DNA of 64,000 nucleotides. It comes from Trema orientale. Taxonomy: Eukaryota; Streptophyta; Magnoliopsida; Rosales; Cannabaceae. Both the position numbers and the translations under genes were made by a program. Every line of letters starts with the position of its first letter. Position 1 is the stretch's first letter. Of this stretch, positions 46,991-59,483 are shown in pieces. Below the pieces are notes generated by a model. That model ran no database searches and was not told where the DNA came from. It saw nothing but the letters and a program-made list of their open reading frames with translations. The DNA is taken from contig JXTC01000178.1 in assembly GCA_002914845.1 (NCBI GenBank), forward strand, positions 159,361 to 223,360. The letters are read 5' to 3'.

Positions 46991-48529
46991 TCAAATGTTT
47001 AAGAGATGAAAATTCCTACATATAAAGAATCACCATTATCATAGTTAGACAAGATTTGAAAACCTTTTTAATAGGTTGATTACCATCTCTTATACTAATA
47101 TAGTTTAGGCAAATTTATACTGAAAAAATTCCTTCATAACATTACATTAGAAATCAAAGCATTGGTTATAAACCTAAAGGCATTCGAAGGGTCCAACTCA
47201 TTACGAAATTGGAAGACTTAAGATTGTAGTCTCTACATAGTTCATGAAATAATTCTAACATTTAGATAGAGGAATTGTCAAGTGTATTATAGGTTAAGTT
47301 GTAGTTTGAGCTCTTTAAAAGAATTTCATTCTTTCTTTTTCTCCTATTAGCCTCAGGTTGAAAAGGTGGATTCATGTGGACCGGGTAAGGTGTGGAGCTA
47401 GGGTCCACTAGGAGAAATGATTCCCAACTATCATTCATTTATTCTAGTTCAAACTATTCTGAATTTATTTGGATTTTGCGAGAATATTTCTCATACCATT
47501 ACTTAGTGTAAGGAATAAGTTCTTTTCCTAGTCTATTTCTTTATTTAGGTTTTGCATAACAACGGTACACTAAACGATTGGCATTCATTCCTTTGCCAAA
47601 GTCCCTTAATCCCTTGCCATTTCAATTTGGGTTGCAAATCATCTTACATCTAATGTTTTACCCTATGATTTTCTCTCTTAGCCTCTTTTTCTCTATATTG
47701 TATATGTCCTTGATAAAAGGGCCATTGAGCATAGTGTTGTACTCTTTGCTTGAAAACTTCTTTATTTTTGCCTACTTATACAACAATATTTTATGGTTAA
47801 TCATTTGAGCATTATCATTATTAATAAAAGCTAAGAAGTGTACTTACACTGAGCAAAGTAGCTGCCTTCGTACCTTGTACATATGGGAGTTATCTACAGA
47901 ACTGACTAAACTTATTAATCCTATGTTGAATACTAAAATTGTATCAGTCCTAAACTTATTTAAATAAACATAAGTAAAACAAATTTTTTCAGGGTGATTT
48001 GCAAAAAAATCTATTTAAAACTATATATTTGCATAAAGGCCTAATTTTTTTAAGTCTTTGATGAATGAGCCTTTTAACTATTACATTTATTGTGCAGACA
48101 AAAATGCCATTAGCCTTAAGATAACTATTTCTCCATATTTTTTCTCTTTCGCTCCTCCTTCCTTTCCTTCTCCCTCTTTCTATTTTTCTCTTTCCTTCTT
48201 CCTTCTTCGTTGGTCCCCCTTCACCATTCAAGAAAGTTGCTCGTTGATAGCAAGCTTGGTCGATCTCCCACATATGGCGGTACATAGCTCATTCTCTCTT
48301 TTCTCCACCTTAAAATTTCACCCTATTTTTTGTTTACATCAACTAAGAACAAAAGCCACAATTTTATTTTGATTTGATTTATTATATGTAAAATTAATAG
48401 TTCTTTTAGTTGGGATTAAAGTATATGAATTAAAAAAAAAAGTTTATAGAGTATTCAGAAAACTAAATATACAACTAAAGTTGAAATTTGAGCAGGTTTA
48501 GGCAAAAGAATATGATCGGCCTAGATATT
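46991..48529. other. Gene-free stretch right of the gypsy element
   Basis: No gene is supported. It may include the 5' leader and LTR of the gypsy element, but I saw no convincing match to 39304-42050 and no primer-binding site. A pyrimidine-rich run on + lies at 48145-48215. Confidence 0.45.
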
Positions 48530-49240
48530 AGATAATTAGACAGGACGCTCGATATAGTGTCGAGTAGGATCGTCAAGGGTATCGTGCAACTCAACTGGGT
48601 GTTGATCCAATTTCTAGAATATGATTATAACTAGTTGAGCATACTTAAAAACGTGTACTTGAGCACACTCGATAGAGTATCGAGCCACTCAACATATATA
48701 CTTTTCTTGCAACCTTTTAAAAAATGATTTGAACTTTCAAGAAATAATGATCATCACGAGGTTGATGGTGTTTATGACGAGGATGATAAGAGCAAAAATA
48801 TCGAATAATGTAAAATCTACTTAATGTGTAATGTTACGCCTTCATTTTACATAATTATAATGTGAAATCTACTATTTATTATGATATTATATTAGATTGA
48901 GAAACATCTATAGGGTTACTAAACAATAACTAGACACTCAGCCTGGACGCTTAACAATATTGTCAGATACCAAATACCCTTGTTGAGCTAATTTAAACCT
49001 AAAATAGTCACTCGATATTACTCGACACATGTCTAGAGTTACTTAGTAAGAGTGTCTGACTACTCAACTCCCTATTTGTAGCACTCAAAAGAGTTGTCAG
49101 GTAACCACACATGCTTATCGAGTAGTAATCTCGAGCCTACAAATGTTACTTGACAAAAGTGTATGGTAACCTAACACATTGTTTGGAGCACTTAACAGGA
49201 TAACCATACACACTTGTCGGGCAGTAATCTTGAGATTAAA
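48530..49240. repeat. Tandem repeat X (about 105 bp), left block
   Basis: Degenerate repeats of a TCGA-rich unit: phrases like ACTCGA...AGAGTGTCTG.CTACTCAAC, TTTGGAGCACTTAACAGGAT and CTTGTCGGGCAGTAATC recur along the block and again at 52340-52880. No ORF. Confidence 0.65.
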
Positions 49241-50603
49241 TGGGTGGCATTTCAAAAATAATTATGATATTTTAAAGAATTTTAGACTAATCGTTCTAGT
49301 GTTAACTTTGTTTTTAAAAATAAGTATCAAGTTTTGTAATTATGAGAAAGATATATATAGCAAGGTTTGTGTCTATATGGAGATACTATCATATTCTAAG
49401 CACTGACAATGACATTTTAAAAAAAAATAAGAGTCAATAATTTACATATTTAAGAGTATTTTAAACTAATTATTCTAATTTTAAACTTTGTTTTTTTTAA
49501 AAAAAATAAGTTACTTGATAATGTTCTTAAATTAGATAAATAAGATGATTTGTGTTCATGGAGAGGTATTATCATACTTTATCACAATTTTGGTTACCTT
49601 TTTTTTTTTTAAACATACAATTCGATAATTTACATTTTATATTGGATTTTAAAACTAATATTCATCATAATATTAAATTTTGTTTTTTAAAAGTAAATGT
49701 CTAGTTATTATTCTTATGAGAAATAAGACATAAATAATAGGACTTTAAAAAAAAAAATATATATATATACATATAAGCTCATGATTTATATTTTAAAGAG
49801 AATTGTAGACTAGTTATTTTAATCATAGACTTTGTTTTTTATAGTAAGCGACGTGTTATTATTCTTGTTAGGAAGAATACATATATAACCTGATTATGGT
49901 ATGAAATATGACACTTTTTTATAGTAAAAGTCAACGATTCACATTTATAAGAATTATAAATTAATCATTCTAATCTTTAACTTTATTTTTTTGAAAGTAA
50001 GTGTTTAGTCATTATTCTTATGAGAAAAAAGACACAATTAAGATGGTTTGTATTCATAAGGGGTACTATCATGCTTTACAGCACTAAATATGGCAAATCG
50101 AAAATAAAATCAATGATTCATTTTATCAAGAGAATTTTAAATTAATCATTCTGATCTTAAACTTTGTTTTTTAGAAATAAGTGACTTGTTATTATCCTTA
50201 CAATAAAGAAGGCATATATATTATGGATATATATCATACCTTATGGCACCAAGTAGGAATTTTTTTTTTTTTAGAGTAAAAGTCAATAACTAACATTTTA
50301 AGAGAATTTTAAACTAATCATTTTAATGTTAAATTTTGTTTTTTAAGAAATAAGTGACTTATTATTGTTCTTATAGAAAGAAGACATAAATTATATAGTT
50401 TGTATTCATAATGAGGTATTATCATATGCTTTATGGCACAAAATAGGACAGTTTTTGAAAATAAAAGTCAATAATTTACATTTTAAAGAAAATAAACCAA
50501 TCACTCTAGTCTTAAATTTTTTTTTTTTTTGGAAAATAAGTGACTCATTACTATTCTTAGAAAGAAGACATAGAGAAAATAGTTTCTATGTTGTTACGAA
50601 GCT
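49241..50603. repeat. Tandem repeat Y (about 175 bp), eight units
   Basis: The phrase AATTTTAAACTAATCATTCTAAT and variants starts units near 49272, 49448, 49650, 49803, 49954, 50135, 50302 and 50489. Each is followed by AAACTTTGTTTTTT, AATAAGTGACTTGTTATTATTC, AGAAAGAAGACATA, a GGTTTGTATTCATAA phrase and TATCATACTTTATGGCAC. Units are degenerate and vary from about 150 to 200 bases. One more unit continues after the inserted LTR (52112-52330). Confidence 0.8.
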
Positions 50604-50608
50604 ATTAT

Positions 50609-52106
50609 TGTTGCGGATTTTATATTATAGCTACGCAAGTGCACGTATCGGAACAAGTAATATAGTAGTGAGTGAGTATCGTCTCCACAGGGATTGATCA
50701 CTAAAATTAAATGCGAAAAAATAAATGTTGAATATGCTAAGTTAATGATTGAGAGATAAGGATTTGTAATAAAGTGGCAAGTATTAGAAATGCAAACAGG
50801 AATGTAATTAATAAACAGAAAATACTGAGATCGAATCAAGTGAATGTGAATCAGTGGTGTGGATAAGCTGGGATTATTGAATCCTCCTTGGTTGTAAATC
50901 TGGGTTGAGTTGCTGCAGCAACGCCTACGGCAAAAATTACTCCAGTAACCGAAAATTCATTCTGCACATATTAGTCTTCCGAATTTAATATGTTTAAAGT
51001 TCTTTCAACCAGATTTAACATATTCCTATGCTAACCTAGTCCTCAAAACATCATTTATAGTATCAATTCTCAATTGGTTTGCATGGTAACAATATATTCC
51101 TATACCATTACTAATTCAAAGATCTACTAAAGAGATGATTGAATCATGCATCATTCAAGCTAAATCCAACTAAGATTAACCTTTCCAGAATTAATCCTAA
51201 TTTGTGTATCCTGGTATTGATGGCCAAGCAATAAGAGGAAGTAGTAATGAAACTCACTTGAACAAGCTAGAGTAAAAATACCATAAACATTGAAAACAAC
51301 CTTAATCCATCATTACAACCTCAGATTCATCATAATCCCAGCTAAGGAAGCTTAGCTCATAGTTTGAAATATAAAAATCAGCATCCTAAGTATTCCATTG
51401 ATTACAGAAAGCTCCAGAAAAGAAAAAGGAATTAAGCACAAAGAAGACTAAAAGAAGTATGAAAATGCTAGCTGGACGATGGAGGTTTAGCTCCTTGCAG
51501 CTGCTAGTACGCCTCCTCCTTCGTCCTTTCTTCTTTGTACTCTTCCTCCTCTCTCTCTTTCTTTCCTTTTCCGTATTGTGCTCTCAGCTCAGTCGCCACT
51601 CTCCTCTTCTCCTTTCTACAGTACTCTTTTCCTTTTATATTAGGGTAAGTGAGGTACCCTAGTACACATGTCAGCCTAATAGAGGAGTGAGGACCACTTT
51701 GCTCCATTTTTCCTTAGCTGGTATTCACTATTAGCTGTCAGCACCAGCTGTACGAAGTAGAGGCTAGCTGGACGAAATAGATGCCAGCTGGAAAATTAGT
51801 TCTGCTGCTCAGTATTGCTCCGGCACATTGCTGCAGCAAAGTTTCTTCCAGCTTTCACCTAAATTCAGCTTCCCTTCTAATATATCACCTTTTAATCTCT
51901 GCAAAGTTTAGGACTGAATTTCAGCAATTCTAATAAAAATGAAAGTAAATGAGATGGATATTAACTAATTTAGATTTTAAACATCAGAAATACTAAAAAC
52001 TAAAATAAAGTAAAGAAAGGCACCTAGACTACACAATTTATTCTTTTAAAGCAACTAAACTAAGACTAAAAACACACAAGATAACTCTATTTTCATAGAG
52101 TTATCA
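50609..52106 (+). repeat. Solo LTR (1498 bp) inside tandem repeat Y
   Basis: Starts TGTTGCGGATTTTATATTAT, ends AGAGTTATCA, and is flanked by the perfect 5-bp duplication ATTAT (50604-50608 and 52107-52111). Removing it restores the Y unit. Near its start is CGCAAGTGCACGTATCGGA...TCGTCTCCACAGGGATTG, a motif common at the start of one group of plant LTRs. The short ORFs inside are not genes. Confidence 0.85.
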
Positions 52107-52111
52107 ATTAT

Positions 52112-52330
52112 CATACCTTACGAAACTAAATAAGAGATTTTTTGAATGTAAGTATCGATAAGGTATATTTTAAGGGAGCTTTAAATTAATCATTTTAATC
52201 TTAAAATTAGTTTTTTAAAAAAAGTTACTTGTTATTATTCTTATGAGAAAGAAGATATATATAACATGGTTTATGTTATAATGACATACCAATAAAAGTT
52301 AAAATTTATATTTTAAATGAAAATAAGACT
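52112..52330. repeat. Tandem repeat Y, final unit after the inserted LTR
   Basis: Continues the unit broken at 50608 (ATCATACCTTACG.AAC) and adds one further copy of the unit (TTTAAATTAATCATTTTAATC, AAAAAAGTTACTTGTTATTATTC). Confidence 0.75.
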
Positions 52331-52339
52331 TACATGACT

Positions 52340-52880
52340 ATATTTTTGAATGATTAAACAATGGTGTTTAGTTATTTAATACATTGTCTAGAGCGCCTAA
52401 TACGGTGTTGGGTAACTAGACACCTTTGTCGAGCTAATTTTCCAAACCTACAAAGGTTACTCAACAAGAGTATCTAGTAACTCAATAGCTTGTCGAGAGC
52501 ACTCAACAGGATCGTCGAGTAACTAGACACTCTTGTTAAGCCATTTTTCTGATTCTACAAAGGTTACTTGACAAGTTGTTTAGTTACCCAACACTATGTT
52601 TGGAGTGTTTATATTGTGTTGGGTAACTAGACATCTTGTCGAGCCAATTTTCCGAACCTACATAGGTTATCCGACAAAGGTTTCTAGTTATTTAACAACT
52701 TATCTAGAGTACTTAACCAGGTCGTTGAATAATCAGACACCCTTATCGTGCTATGTTCTCAATTCTATAAAGATTACTTAACAAGTTTATCTGGTTTCTC
52801 AACACCTTGTTTGGAGCGCTCAACTAGAATGTGAAGGAACCATACACTCTTGTCAAACAACAAATTTTTCAACCTCGGTA
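52340..52880. repeat. Tandem repeat X (about 105 bp), right block
   Basis: Five units with period about 105: CCTACAAAGGTTACT near 52447, TCTACAAAGGTTACT near 52553, CCTACATAGGTTATC near 52657 and TCTATAAAGATTACT near 52763, each followed by CAACA.CTTGT.TAGAGC.CTCAAC.GG.TCGT.GAGTAACTAGACAC. Ends near TTGTCAAACAAC. Confidence 0.8.
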
Positions 52881-53261
52881 TAAAAGTTCCCTTAATAAAA
52901 AGGTACTCAATCTGACAAATAAATATTGTTGCCTGCTAGACCACTTGTTATATTCAATATCAACGTCACGACTACTGAAAGATATTCGGCAATTAAGTCC
53001 GCTAAATAATTCAAAATCATGCAAAGAAAATCTAGCGGATTGGCCATCAACACTGAACCATATCACTTTTTTTTCTCACACCTTGCATGCCTTATAATAA
53101 AATAGTATGTCAATTGTCTACTTATTTAAATAAATTTCAGCAGTTGTAAAAAGTGACTAAAGTACGACTCTTTAAATGTCTTTAAATCTTCGTGACTTTA
53201 AATCTTCTTTATATTCCTTAGCACTTGCATCTTATTAAAAACCAATACACAACCCTAAATA
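52881..53261. other. Gene-free AT-rich stretch
   Basis: No gene or repeat was recognised between the tandem repeat block and the next LTR. Confidence 0.6.
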
Positions 53262-53500
53262 TGGTCGTTGATGAGTGTGTATTTTACTCACAAATCAAGT
53301 ATTCTCCAAATTTAAATAATTGTAAGTTCTCAAGCATTTGTGTTGTTTTAATGTTGTTTTGTATTTTTATTATAAAAAATAAGTAATTAAGGCTTAGTGT
53401 ATATTTGACACCAAAAAAGAGAAGTTTATGAAGCCATTAATAGCGAAACGAGGACCGGAGCATCAAAGAGACCTGAAAAGCTCAATAGGACCAGCAGCTA

Positions 53501-53630
53501 GGCGCCGCGGTGCTAAAAAAGGGCACCATGGTGCCTCAGAACCAGAACGCTGACACCGCAGTGCCCAAACAGTGGCACCGCAGTGCCTCAGCACTGGCAC
53601 CACGGTGCCAGAAATAGGCACCGTGGTGCC
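53501..53630. repeat. Array of six 14-bp near-palindromes
   Basis: GGCACCRYGGTGCC-like units start at 53501, 53522, 53552, 53574, 53596 and 53617. The 53522 unit is a perfect 14-bp palindrome; those at 53596 and 53617 are exact reverse complements of each other. GC content is far above the surroundings. Confidence 0.9.
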
Positions 53631-54652
53631 ACTGTGATTTCAGCACGCGCAGAAGCTGCATTTTCCCCATTTTTCAGCCACATGTCCACACGTTTTTGGC
53701 CAACTTTAAGGGCCATTTTTGGCTCTTGATCTAACACCAATGGATGGTTAGATTTTTTTCTTTCTTAGGTCATCTTAATGCCCTTTAAATAGATACTTTA
53801 GCCTCCATTTCAAAGGGTGGAGAGCTGGAAGAGAGGGCAAACATTTGAGAGCTAAAAATCCTAGAGAGAGAGAGCTTTTGAGCTAAAATTTAGAGAGGAT
53901 GCTTGAGAGAGATGCTTGAAGAATTGAAGGCTTGAAGTTCTATCTCCACAAAAGAGTTTTCTCTTCCTCTTTCTCACCCTATTCTCATTTGAATTTTGTA
54001 TTGGGCATATTGTATAATTTTTTTGAAATATTAAAATTCTTTATGAGATTAGCCATGGATTTTACTATGCTTAGATTGATTCTCAATCTAAGGATTTGAT
54101 GTATCCTTTTTATACTTTATTTCGCTTATTTTGTTAATTGTTGGCTTAGATTCCATTGTCAATTCATTTATATTTCTCCTTGCTTATTGCCTCTAATTTA
54201 TGTGGCCAATGAATTAGTTGAACTTAGTTTGTGATTTTGATAATCGAGAGAGTTTGATTTCATAAACCAGAATTGAGAAATATAGTTTAGGTTGTTTTGG
54301 GACCAAGAGGAGATCAACACCTAGATAATCAAATAAGAAATTATTAAGAGCTAAAACTTAATGAGTGCTTAGAGAACCGTGTTAGATAGAGATATCAACT
54401 TGGGTACTTAGACATATTATCTCATTCGACACTCGAGAGAGGAAATGAGGTTAGATTAGGTCCCTTGATTAGTGAATTTTATGGAATTAGGCTAGTAATT
54501 GCTTAATTTGACGAATTTAGGAGTAATTAGAGAAAATCTTGTCCTTGGTACATTAGTGCATAGTAGTTTTCATATTTTATTTATGTAATTCTTTTATCTT
54601 TATTTTTATATTTTAAAATTCATTTAATTTTGATGCCTAGATAAAATTAGGT

Positions 54653-55415
54653 TGTTCGGGGTCGGAGTTGTGCTCTAGATTAATATGACCTATAATTTAG
54701 ACAAAACAGAAGATAATTGGATTAGCTCGTTAGAATGCACAACAGAAAGGGTCGTCACAACACTTCCACGTGTCGAAACAAGATAGGCGGTTGCAATAAG
54801 AACAACTCTTCCTACGTATCTCGACAAGATTGGCGGTTGCAAGGATGAATCACTTAGTGCGCAGCAGAATAAGCAGAAATAATATTAAAAGTTGACGGAG
54901 GCGAATAAACCGACCATATTGTCAACCGAAGACTAGATGTAATAATGCAATAAATAAATAGATAGGAATTTAAATATTACTAGTTGACTGAGGCGAATAA
55001 ACCGACCATAGCGTCAACTAGAAGTTAGCAACAGAAATAAAGTGCAGAAAAATAAATAGTTAAAAAAAACTGACGAAGGTGATACCGTCCATATGCCAGT
55101 TTTAGTTAGTTAGAGGGGTTAGAATTACGAGGCGGTAAGACCAGCCATATTATCGTAAATAATAATAAATAATTAAAATTAAAGTGCTGAAATTTAAATA
55201 AAGCGGTGTGACCGGTTGCAAGGGAAAACAACACAGATCACTAAATAAATGCGCACAATAATTAAAAGGGGAGCAAAGTAACCGATTGCACTTAAGGCAG
55301 CAATACAGATTACTTTACAGGGAAGGGGGGAGCGTAGTAACTGATTGCACTTAGAGCAGCAATACAAATTACTCGCCAAGGTAGAGATATAAGATAGATA
55401 TATATATGTATAAAA

Positions 55416-55467
<52 letters not shown>

Positions 55468-56728
55468 CACAACACCTCGAACTTATGCTACAGGTCAAGC
55501 ACGGGGTTGTGGAGAGTAGCTCGGTGCCCAAAGATTACTTATGCAAAATATCATGCTAATAATAAAACTAATACAAGTGTATATATATATATGAGCATGT
55601 GTATGTGTATTTATATATATGCAAATAGAAATGGGAAAAGAGACCTTGAGACCAAGGCTAGGATATGCACGTGAGAATGTGATATTACTAATATATATAT
55701 ATACTATACTAATAATATCACTCAACCAATGAAACAATGATATGAAAGAAAGAAAGAAAGAAAAGAAAAAAAAAACGTAATAAAAATAACTATGTGCCTA
55801 AGCGGACACGTGAGTGTGTAAGGAGACTTGCTTGATCAAATCTAATGCTAATGCACATACAAATGAAATGCAAATAATGGTGATAAAAACAAGAAACAAG
55901 TACTCAGTTTATAAGAGAAATAACCAAGCAATAATGGCTAGAAGATAAGTTTGAGGATTCCTCAGTGACCGAGGAGGGATGATGATGAGAATTGACCAAA
56001 GTGATCACGGTTTGGGTACCACAGCAAGAGTAACCAAGATTGCATGTACATACAAGTATATATGGATATAGGATGGAGAAAAAGAGAGTCACGGGTTTGG
56101 GAAGAAAGACAAGAGGAAGGACAAGAATAATAATTGTAACAAGAGAGAAAAGACTTGGTTTGAAAGTAAAGAAAAGGATGAGTATTGCATTAAATGAGCT
56201 GACCTCCTTTGATACATAATACGATGCGTTATATATAGGCCAGTGAGGAGCTTATAAAATCGGCTAAGGTTGAGTTCAATAGCATAGGCCATCGACACCT
56301 CATGCTGTTAGGTGTTTTGTATTTAGTGGATGTGTTTGAGATATTGACACATACGGAAGGAGGTGTCATTTTTCTGCTCACTATTCTCTAGAGCTTGAAA
56401 CATGGACTCGGTAATAAGGTCCAATCTAATTGCGACATGTGGCACCTATTTTATTGGCTGCTCCAACAATATTTGCTTAGTTGTTCCAACTCGGTGTTGA
56501 CAGGTGGTCGTAAATACTTCCAATTAGATGTTGACAACTCATCATAAATGGGTCTTCAAATGGTCTTTTGTGTCTTGTTGACGTGGCATAAATTTGGCAA
56601 TTTTTCAATGAAAAATTGACACGTCCAATCTTCTTAATTGACCCCATATTGCACAATTATCACATTATTTATGACTTAATATTTTTAGTTAGTGACTAAT
56701 TATAAAAAAATTGTCACACCCTAAAACA
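54653..56728 (+). repeat. LTR-like insertion (2076 bp) nested in the LTR at 53262-56899
   Basis: Starts TGTTCGGGGTCGGAG, ends CACACCCTAAAACA, and is flanked by the perfect 5-bp duplication TAGGT (54648-54652 and 56729-56733). Inside are short internal repeats: GTTGACGGAGGCGAATAAAC-like phrases near 54891 and 54983, and two copies of a roughly 60-base AACCGATTGCACTTA unit near 55280 and 55340. No coding sequence, so most likely a solo LTR. Confidence 0.8.
55398..55470. repeat. Compound TA/GA microsatellite
   Basis: A TA array runs straight into a GA array ending near 55467. Predicted minus-strand ORFs across it are repeat artefacts. Confidence 0.95.
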
Positions 56729-56899
56729 TAGGTTATGATAATTTTGGTACTTAACAACTAATCTAAAATTCAATCTCTGTGGATTGACCCTTCTTGCCGC
56801 TATACTAGTTAATTCTAGGTATTATTAGACTTGCTAGGTAAGTTAATAGGAGGTAATTATAAATGTTAATTTGGTAATAGGCGTTTATTTCCAACGACA

Positions 56900-59480
56900 T
56901 AAACGTTGTTTTCTCCAAATACCAGTCGTCTTTGTGTGAAATCAGTCTTAGTTTCAAAATATCTTAAGAGAAAAACTACGAATATAAAAATATGAATTCG
57001 ATAACGATACTCAATAATAGTATTGAGCTTAGTAGAGAATTATTGATTAGCTTGTTTTCACGAAGATGTTATGAAATCTGCTTATAATACATAGCTAAAA
57101 ATAAATATGAGCATTATAATAATGTCCAACCTCAGTAAGTATTAAAATAAATATTTATTTTCTTCAATAAAAAAGTAACTTAGTCCAACAAAAATTATTT
57201 TATAGCCAAATATGTCTAGCGAATAAACATTGTCTGCTGCTAGAATGCATGTTATTTTCAATGCCTTATATAAGCCATCTTCAAGAAATTTTCGAACAAA
57301 ATATAAGCTTCCTTCAGCAGCAAAAGCACTAGTTCAGCAAAAGTCATTTACTAACAAAATAAAAATTGTCCATTACTTGTAGATTTGAACAACCTAATCT
57401 TGTCCCAATGTAATCATAATTATTATTTAAATTTACTTAAAGCACAAGTTCAAACAATTACTTACTCTTAACATTTTCCTTTAGAATAACTTTGAAACTA
57501 ATTCAGAAGAAACAATGTTTGAGTATGTATTCTAGATAAAATGACATTGTAATAAAGGAATTAAAGCAATTAAAGAAATGACATTTTCCTTTATCTAGAC
57601 AACACCAACAAGAAAAAGGATCAAAAGTAATAAAAAAATCAAAGCAATTAAAGAACCATGTCATTTTATTAGTTCTAAGCAATGTAGCAATTGCTTTAAG
57701 CAAACTACAGCTTTGGGATTATCTTAAGTGAATAAGCAATATTCCTAAAGTATAGTTGTATATTAACCATTAGGTATATGGTGTGAATAATTACTTTTAA
57801 AAAGTCATTATAAGCTAATGAGTCATTTAGAACTTCTATTAAATACTTTAAGAGCATAAAACTTTTGTCCATCTTGCACACAGTATACGCGGGTTTTTAA
57901 AAATAAACTTTCATAACAAGTGGTGGGTCCACGGGGTACATGGGAATGATGAGGGCGGATGAAGGATTCGGGCTCTATGACCAGTGAGTTCATGAAGGTT
58001 CGAGATTATGAAGTTTTGAGGGATAAGGGATAGAGAATTTGAATGGGATCGGGACTAGTTTCATAGATTCGGAGGTTGGGAATTAGTTCATGCTAGTTGG
58101 TAAATGAGGGTTGCAGAGAGGGAGAGGGATGAAAAATAAGAGTTGCAGAGGGAGAATGAGAGGGAAGGTCGGGGGAGGGGTGGCATACTGTTCATTTCAG
58201 TTCTATCTCTATCTTCTTCTTTTCTTTTTTTTTTAAAATTTTATATTTAAATTTAAGAGCTTTTAAGTAATTCTCCACTCTCCCTTACTTATATTGGACC
58301 ATTTACTTCAATAGTTTTTAAAGGAGGCTCTTTTGCGAATTTCAATTTGAAATAGTCTTTTTCTCTAAATTTTCTCTAAATAAAATAAAATTAATAAAAG
58401 TGCAAAAGAAACTAAAATAAAATGCAACTTAAAAAAAAAAGAAATCATGAAAAGAAATGCCTAGGTTTATTATACCCAACTCTTCACATGTCTTATTTTA
58501 CCTCTCTCTCAATCTAATTAATTTAACTAACCAATTGTTAGCAACTGTACTAAATTATCTACAAATTTCTTCCATCGTCAAGTGGACATTTCCCTCTGAC
58601 CTAATCTGATTTAATCCTATGAAGACTATAATTTAAAAAGGAATAATTAATTACAATTACTTTTCTTTGAGTAAAGCCCAAATGCTTCTCAATGACTACA
58701 GATACAAAGCAAGTATACTCATAACTTACTAAGATGCATATCACTTTATGTACGGCCAGGTACATAAATTAATTCCCCAATTTCATTATAGCTTTCTAAA
58801 AATCAACTATATAAGGATCAAATAATTAGTAGCATTAAGCACAAAATAGTGCAAATAATTAAAATGGACAGTTAGATATTAAAAAAAGAGGCTAGATAAT
58901 ATAAGTTACAAGATTGGTACGCTTTTTAAACTTAGACAAACATATATCTATATATATATATATATCTATATATATATATATATATTTAGCTCATAATAAA
59001 TATTGAGAATAAATCTATTTCATTCTAACTAAAACAAGAGATACAAAAATATAAATAAGGAGAAAAGTTGAAAGAATAAAATAAATTTGGTGTGTTTTTC
59101 TCTTTAGGTTGAGCCTTGGAAATCCTCTTGATAGTTGTGATTTTGCTCCTCCAATATAGATAACTTTGTCCTCTTGAAATTTGTATTCAAATGTTGCTTT
59201 CAAAAATATTAATCACTAAATAAAAATTAAAATGAAAATCTACCCATAAAACTAAAGCTAAAAATAATATTAATATATATTTTATTTGTATACAAGATAT
59301 ATATATATATATATTATTTTTGTATATCTAGCTCCAAAATTGGAGTCTTGGAAGCTCCTTTTCCTACATAATGGAGCTTGGAGGCTATTTCCCATAAAAA
59401 AACTAGCTGATGAAGGAATTGAGGAATGGTGAAATTAGAGCCATTGGATCCACAAAATGGAAAGCTGAGATGTGATCTGA
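56900..59480. other. Gene-free stretch
   Basis: No gene is supported. A purine-rich, less AT-rich segment lies at 57940-58190 (GGGTCCACGGGG, GGGAGAGGGATG). TA arrays are at 58946-58985 and 59299-59315. Nothing else was recognised. Confidence 0.5.
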
Positions 59481-59483
59481 GGA

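Larger units (their letters stand above)
39304..47000 (-). mobile_element. Ty3/gypsy chromovirus (dead), minus strand
   Basis: On the minus strand: gag (about 46985-45700), protease, RT, RNase H, integrase with HHCC finger, chromodomain remnant (to about 42045), then a long 3' LTR to the left. PR-RT-RH-IN order defines gypsy. The IN C-terminus (GPFEVIKLVGNV, IHDVFHVSMLRKY) with HNTEEATW after it fits the chromovirus branch, Tekay/Del-like. A 5' LTR or primer-binding site was not recognised on the right. A MITE interrupts the RT/RNase H part. Confidence 0.85.
53262..56899 (+). repeat. Probable solo LTR (about 1.55 kb), split by a nested insertion
   Basis: Terminal sequences TGGTCGTTG... and ...CCAACGACA are near-inverted copies, as in Ogre/Tat-type gypsy LTRs as I know them. 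The sequence near the right end, CAATCTCTGTGGATTGACCC, is typical of the last part of such LTRs, and a pyrimidine-rich leader with CTTTCTCACCC lies near 53970. Without the nested insertion the length is about 1.55 kb. No exact target-site duplication (AAATA versus TAAAC), so boundaries may be off by a few bases. No coding sequence. Confidence 0.6.

Noticed and set aside
47041-48400. 5' LTR of the gypsy element
   Set aside because: I looked for similarity to 39304-42050 and for a primer-binding site and found neither by eye; left unassigned.
55194-55737. Minus-strand ORFs rich in Ser-Leu and Ile-Tyr
   Set aside because: They translate the TA/GA microsatellite and its flanks within an LTR.
53257-56904. 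Target-site duplication for the outer LTR at 53262-56899
   Set aside because: The flanks AAATA and TAAAC do not match, so no duplication is claimed.
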